Source: Pseudorasbora parva (taxonomy: Eukaryota > Chordata > Actinopteri > Cypriniformes > Gobionidae). From it: DNA of 64,000 bases. The DNA is taken from positions 22,567,973-22,631,972 of the forward strand of contig NC_090185.1 in assembly GCF_024679245.1 (NCBI RefSeq), read 5' to 3'. How positions within the stretch are numbered: position 1 is the first letter of the stretch; the number at the start of each line of letters is the position of its first letter. Below are positions 60,618 through 64,000 of the stretch, piece by piece. The position numbers and the translations under genes were made by a program. The notes under the pieces were generated by a model. It worked only from the letters and a program-made list of their open reading frames with translations, was not told where the DNA came from and did no database searches.

Positions 60618-60837
60618 TATGAAAACAGCAAACTGTGTTTATGTATCATGAGTTGTGGTCACAAAAGTGGTTCTAGCAACATATTGCAAAGTTCTACCAC
60701 ATCTATCTTGAACACTTGCTTTTGTAACACAAACCATCTTTGGCACAGAATTATAAAGTAAGAATTCATTAGAACTTTGCAGATTATGATAACTTAATAA
60801 TTATCTAGCCATTTGTGACCATAAATATAAAGATAGT

Positions 60838-61110
60838 GCGTTTCCTCTAGAGAAGATGTTCTACCCACAATGTTTTACCACACTGATTCAGGAGATTTTA
60901 CTAAACATTTCCTGCCCACAAGACATAGCTAGAAATGTCAGCAGCACTTCAGAGAAAAATGCTCACTACTAATAACTACTGATAAAAACTTTCAGAAAGA
61001 CCAAAGCATTTAAACATTTGCCCTGAATATGCTAGAAGGATTTTGAACACACACAAAAATATTTTCGCATGTAGCACCAACACATTTATTATAGTGCAAA
61101 TTATATATTA
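60838..61110 (+). repeat. About 270-bp direct repeat, copy 2
   Basis: The partner of 57600-57890, 3.2 kb away, in the same orientation. Intervening sequence includes Tc1 copy 3. Confidence 0.82.
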
Positions 61111-61499
61111 TAGTGTGTTTTTACTATTTATATTTGCCAGTTAACTGTGTTTAAACAGTATTTGTGCAGACAGATCTTCCTGGAACCATCAGGGCTATAC
61201 ATATCAATCCGTCAGAGCAGATCTAAACAGATCGTCCTCGTGTCGGAGGGATTTCGGTTTAAAAATATTTGTCAGGTAACTGTTTATTTGGTTCCCCCTG
61301 CAGACAAATCTTCCCGGCCTAACTCCAGGGCTAAAAATATCACTCTCCCTTCTCTCAACCTCTTCCACCCAGACAGCCTTAAAAAAAGTTAAAATAAGAA
61401 TTAAAATAAATAAAAACTTTACGCAGGTATAAAATAATTACAAGAGTAAAAAGATGCGGATATACAGTAAAAACACTAATGAAAAGAATTCAAAGAATA
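61111..61499. other. Non-coding stretch, nothing recognised
   Basis: An 81-codon ORF (61147-61392) has no recognisable domain. CAGATCTTCC/CAAATCTTCCCGG words repeat. Confidence 0.35.
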
Positions 61500-61810
61500 A
61501 AGAGATGATACATTAAGATAAAGTCCAATCAGTCGGACACAGTGTTTTGAGTCTGGATTTGAATGTAGCTACTATTGGAGCACATCTTTATCTTCTGGAA
61601 GCTGGTTCCAGCTATGGCTGGCATACTAGCTAAAATAGACTCTACTTGAGTGAACCCTTGGTATTTCTAACTGACTTGATCCTGCTGATCTGAGTGATCT
61701 GTTAGGGTTATATTCAATCAGCATATCTAAAATGTATCGAGGTCCTAGACCATCGAGTCATTTATAAACAATTAACAGTACTTTAAAATCAATTCTAAAT
61801 GTAACCTGTT
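61500..61810 (-). pseudogene. LINE reverse transcriptase C-terminal remnant
   Basis: On the reverse strand: FRIDFKVLLIVYK, DGLGPRYILDMLIEYNPNRS, LRSAGSSQLEIPRVHSSRV and SHSWNQLPED, with a few stops. The FK-LL-VYK...GLGP and W-N-LP positions are typical of the end of fish non-LTR reverse transcriptases. Only this 3' piece is present. Confidence 0.72.
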
Positions 61811-62860
61811 CCTGTCCTGTGTTCCCTAGTTATTCGGGCTACCCTTTGTTTGTTTCCTATAGTTTATTAAAATTACTAAATCTAGCTGCACATGGATCCA
61901 CTTCTTTGACTAATTGTTTTGCCCAAAGGATCGAGCAGTAACTCATCCAACTGCGGCAAGGTATTACACACCATGCTCTGGTGGCCATGGAGCCTGGCAC
62001 ACTATGGTTTCCAGCAAGTCCAGTTGGACACCATACCAGAGTCTCCAGCCATCATGGACATCACGCCAAAGTCTTCAGCTGTCATAGACATCACACCAGA
62101 ATCATGGAATGCTGCGTTTGAAGCTACCAAGGCAGTCCTTAAGTGTTGGAGACTGGGTCTTAGAGGTGATCCCACAATTGATTGCATTTCTCTGTTACGA
62201 CGATGGCCCTTCTTTGTTTTTGGGCCGCACACTGCGCTCCAGCCCATGAGCCCGCTCCAGCCCATGAGTCAGCTCCAAAGCTAAGTCCTCTGTTTTCTCT
62301 TGCCTGTAAACTTCCTGTCTGCTGTAATGTGACCACAGAGGTCGTCCCTGAGTTTTCTGTCTGCCCTGATGGCACTATAGGGTCGCTCTTAAATCGCCTG
62401 GCTTCTTCGACACGACTACAGAGTTCATCCATGAACTTCCAGTCGGCTTAAAGATGACCACAGAGGTCAACCTGAAACACCCTCCCTGTTCCTTTACGCC
62501 CTTGAGCTCCCAACCTGTCTGTGCTCTGTTGCAGATCAACCCTGGGGGGCTTTAGCTCGGCCGCGGTTGTCATCAGCACCACCTGCTCCACCGTGGTCGC
62601 CCTATGCCTGTCTGCCCGGCTGTGGTTGTCATCTGCTCTACCATGAGGGTCTTCAGCTTCGCTGAGGTGATCATCAATCCATCCTGCGCCGCCCAGACTA
62701 CCTGCACCGTCTACTCTGCTCTGGTCACCTGTTCTACCAACTCCACCCTGGCTTTCTGTTCTGCCTCGGTTTCCAGGCCCTCTTCCTCCGATCCATGGAC
62801 CTGGCCCTCCATTCCTCCCCCCCTGATCTGCCTCTGCTCCACCTCCCTCCAGGATTTATG
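61811..62860 (+). other. C/T-rich, Pro/Ser-coding sequence of unknown origin
   Basis: TGCACATGGATCCACTTC near 61890 resembles fish LTR-element ends. The following 900 bp is GC-richer than its surroundings and open in pieces on both strands (for example 61919-62284 and 62604-62915), rich in Pro, Ser, Thr and Cys. No retroviral motif (zinc knuckle, protease) was identified. A degenerate LTR-retrotransposon interior is the best guess. Confidence 0.3.
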
Positions 62861-62864
62861 TCTT

Positions 62865-63135
62865 GAGAGCTCACTGATTGTCTTCTTCATCATGACCATC
62901 ATGCAATCTCAGTGAATCCATGGGTCCATGGGATTCATGGGTTCACAGAGATCACCCCTGGCTGTGAACCATTGACATTTTGAAACCTTTCAACCATTAT
63001 AACATTAACAAAGCCTTGTTTACTGAAATCACATGACTTTGGCGGATTGAAACACGCTCCGAACAACTGATTCGAAACAATATTCATAAAGGTTCCATAG
63101 CTTCAAGAAAAAGTGTTTTCAAACACACCCATCAC

Positions 63136-63175
<40 letters not shown>

Positions 63176-63410
63176 TCTCAACTCCTGCTGGCCTCTCTTC
63201 TGCCACACCTGACCTTCGCTGACTGACTGAAATGAATATTGATCAATCTGGTACGTAACTAACTAACTGAAATGTCTCTCTTTCAGCTTATTTGAATGGC
63301 AGGGAAACTGAACCCTACTCCAGACCTTGGTTTCTCTTCAAAACTGTCCAAATCTGCTGTGGATTGCTAATTTCTGATCAGTTGCTCTTGACTGCTGCAC
63401 AATGCAGCAT
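62865..63410 (+). pseudogene. Granzyme-like serine protease pseudogene (exons 1-2 relic)
   Basis: Exon 1 is in two pieces. The 5' piece (62865-62903) has GAGAGCTCACTGATTGTCTT, TCATCATGACCATCATG and the original start at 62892. The 3' piece (63172-63230) has CTCCTGCTGGCCTCTCTTCT, CCACACCTGACCTTCGCTGA and has lost the GT donor. They are separated by about 230 bp of inserted sequence and an expanded ATC repeat. The exon 2 relic (63287-63410) is 124 bp instead of 151: it lacks the IV of the mature N-terminus, reads YLNGRETEPYSRPW, and has TAAQC, so catalytic His is Gln. It cannot make an active enzyme. It stands directly upstream of gene C and shares its promoter wording. Confidence 0.9.
63131..63175. 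repeat. (ATC)n trinucleotide repeat in the pseudogene exon
   Basis: About 14 ATC/CAT units. In the living paralogues the same place holds only three to five ATC codons for the Ile run of the signal peptide, so the array grew from coding sequence. Confidence 0.88.
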
Positions 63411-63472
63411 GTAAAAGTGTCTTCATGGTCACAATAAATGTTTTTAAAGGTGGAGAAACTTGACCACTTATT

Positions 63473-63544
63473 GTCTCCACCCATATTTAAGGTATATTTA
63501 GACTGGGTTGAGCCAGTGAGAGCTCATTGGTTATCATCTTTATC
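63473..63544 (+). promoter_or_regulatory. Proximal promoter and 5' UTR of protease gene C
   Basis: GTCTCCACCCA (63473-63483), ATATTTAAGGTATATTTA (63484-63501, TATA-like) and GAGAGCTCATTGG before the start codon match the promoters of genes A and B. The distance to the ATG equals that of gene A within a base. Confidence 0.68.
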
Positions 63545-63692
63545 ATGACCATCATCATCTCTCTGCTCCTGCTGGCCTCTCTGCTGCCACACATGACCTT
63601 CACTGGTGAGTGTTTTTTTTTAACAGTATATTACAATGATTATTTAGAAATATTTCATTGGTATGTTCTGAATAAGTTGATAAGTTATAAGT

Positions 63693-63790
<98 letters not shown>

Positions 63791-63940
63791 TCATGTGAAT
63801 GTGAGTATAGTGAACGGCAATGAAGCCAAACCCCACTCCAGGCCTTACATGGTTTCTCTTCAGTCATATGGGCATCATATCTGTGGTGGAGCTCTCATTT
63901 CTAATCGATTTGTATTGACTGCAGCACATTGCTGGACTAA
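63545..63940 (+). CDS. Granzyme/mast-cell-type serine protease, gene C (5' part; cut by window end)
   Basis: Exon 1 is 63545-63605 (61 bp; one Ile codon fewer than A and B) and exon 2 is 63790-63940 (151 bp, same phase), followed by GTAAGA. Signal peptide [19 protein letters not shown], short propeptide with VNVS, then [34 protein letters not shown] with catalytic His intact. The exons with Asp and Ser lie beyond the window. The start matches genes A and B. The residue before the mature Ile is Ser instead of Gly, which may alter activation cleavage. Intron 1 ends in a 93-nt CT microsatellite that serves as the polypyrimidine tract of the 3' splice site. Nothing seen so far disables the gene. 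Confidence 0.9.
63695..63787 (+). repeat. (CT)46 microsatellite directly at the 3' splice site of gene C intron 1
   Basis: An uninterrupted CT run leads straight into the splice-acceptor AG at 63788-63789. In gene B the same position holds only TCTCTCTCTCAG. Confidence 0.97.
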
Positions 63941-64000
63941 GTAAGAACTTGTTTTAACTAAACTGCAATGTTGAGTTAAAATTAACTTTGACTGATGACT

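Noticed and set aside
61919..62915. Pro/Ser-rich ORFs as host gene exons
   Set aside because: Pieces are open on both strands, no splice structure joins them, and the setting is repeat-like.

Overview
The window is teleost nuclear DNA, most likely from a cyprinid. The signs are intron-containing vertebrate genes with GT-AG splice sites, AT-rich non-coding sequence, long CA/TA/CT microsatellites, and a dense mix of Tc1/mariner, TTAA-flanked, hAT-like, Harbinger-like and fold-back elements with L2-type LINEs and LTR elements. Only four host gene units can be supported; most of the remaining recognisable sequence is transposon-derived.

Region by region. 1-13055 has no host exon and is probably upstream sequence or intron 1 of the FGF gene. 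It holds a 51-bp minisatellite inside a DNA transposon (about 5.0-6.2 kb) and a Tc1 element (7.9-10.2 kb) that carries a second transposon and sits between mirrored microsatellites. 13056-15507 holds the last two coding exons of an FGF7/10/22-subfamily gene, best called fgf22. 15.5-28.8 kb is non-coding, with several TTAA-flanked elements, a palindromic Angel-like element and old repeats. 28.8-31.4 kb is a broken gypsy (Ty3) retrotransposon, followed by a SINE-like tail and, at 34.3-35.8 kb, a second Tc1 copy.

36.2-37.7 kb (gene A) and 52.6-54.1 kb (gene B) are complete five-exon granzyme/mast-cell-type serine proteases. 62.9-63.4 kb is a dead relative, and 63.5 kb to the window end holds the first two exons of a third gene (C). 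The three live genes share exon phases, a proximal promoter motif and signal peptide sequence, so they form a tandem family. Genes A and B have the full His-Asp-Ser triad and an S1 pocket predicted to be Gly189/Glu226. Between A and B lies a deeply nested transposon complex: a LINE split by a 3.6-kb long-TIR element that itself contains a nearly intact Tc1, beside another LINE split by an oppositely oriented LINE that holds a 927-bp solo LTR with a 5-bp target duplication.

In humans FGF22 lies at 19p13.3 in the same neighbourhood as GZMM, PRSS57, AZU1, PRTN3, ELANE and CFD. An fgf22-like gene about 21 kb from a granzyme-like cluster here therefore looks like an ancient linkage kept in fish. 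The FGF is predicted to be a secreted growth factor and the proteases granule enzymes of leukocytes; the link between them is positional, not functional. Everything here is read by eye; family names for non-coding repeats are tentative.
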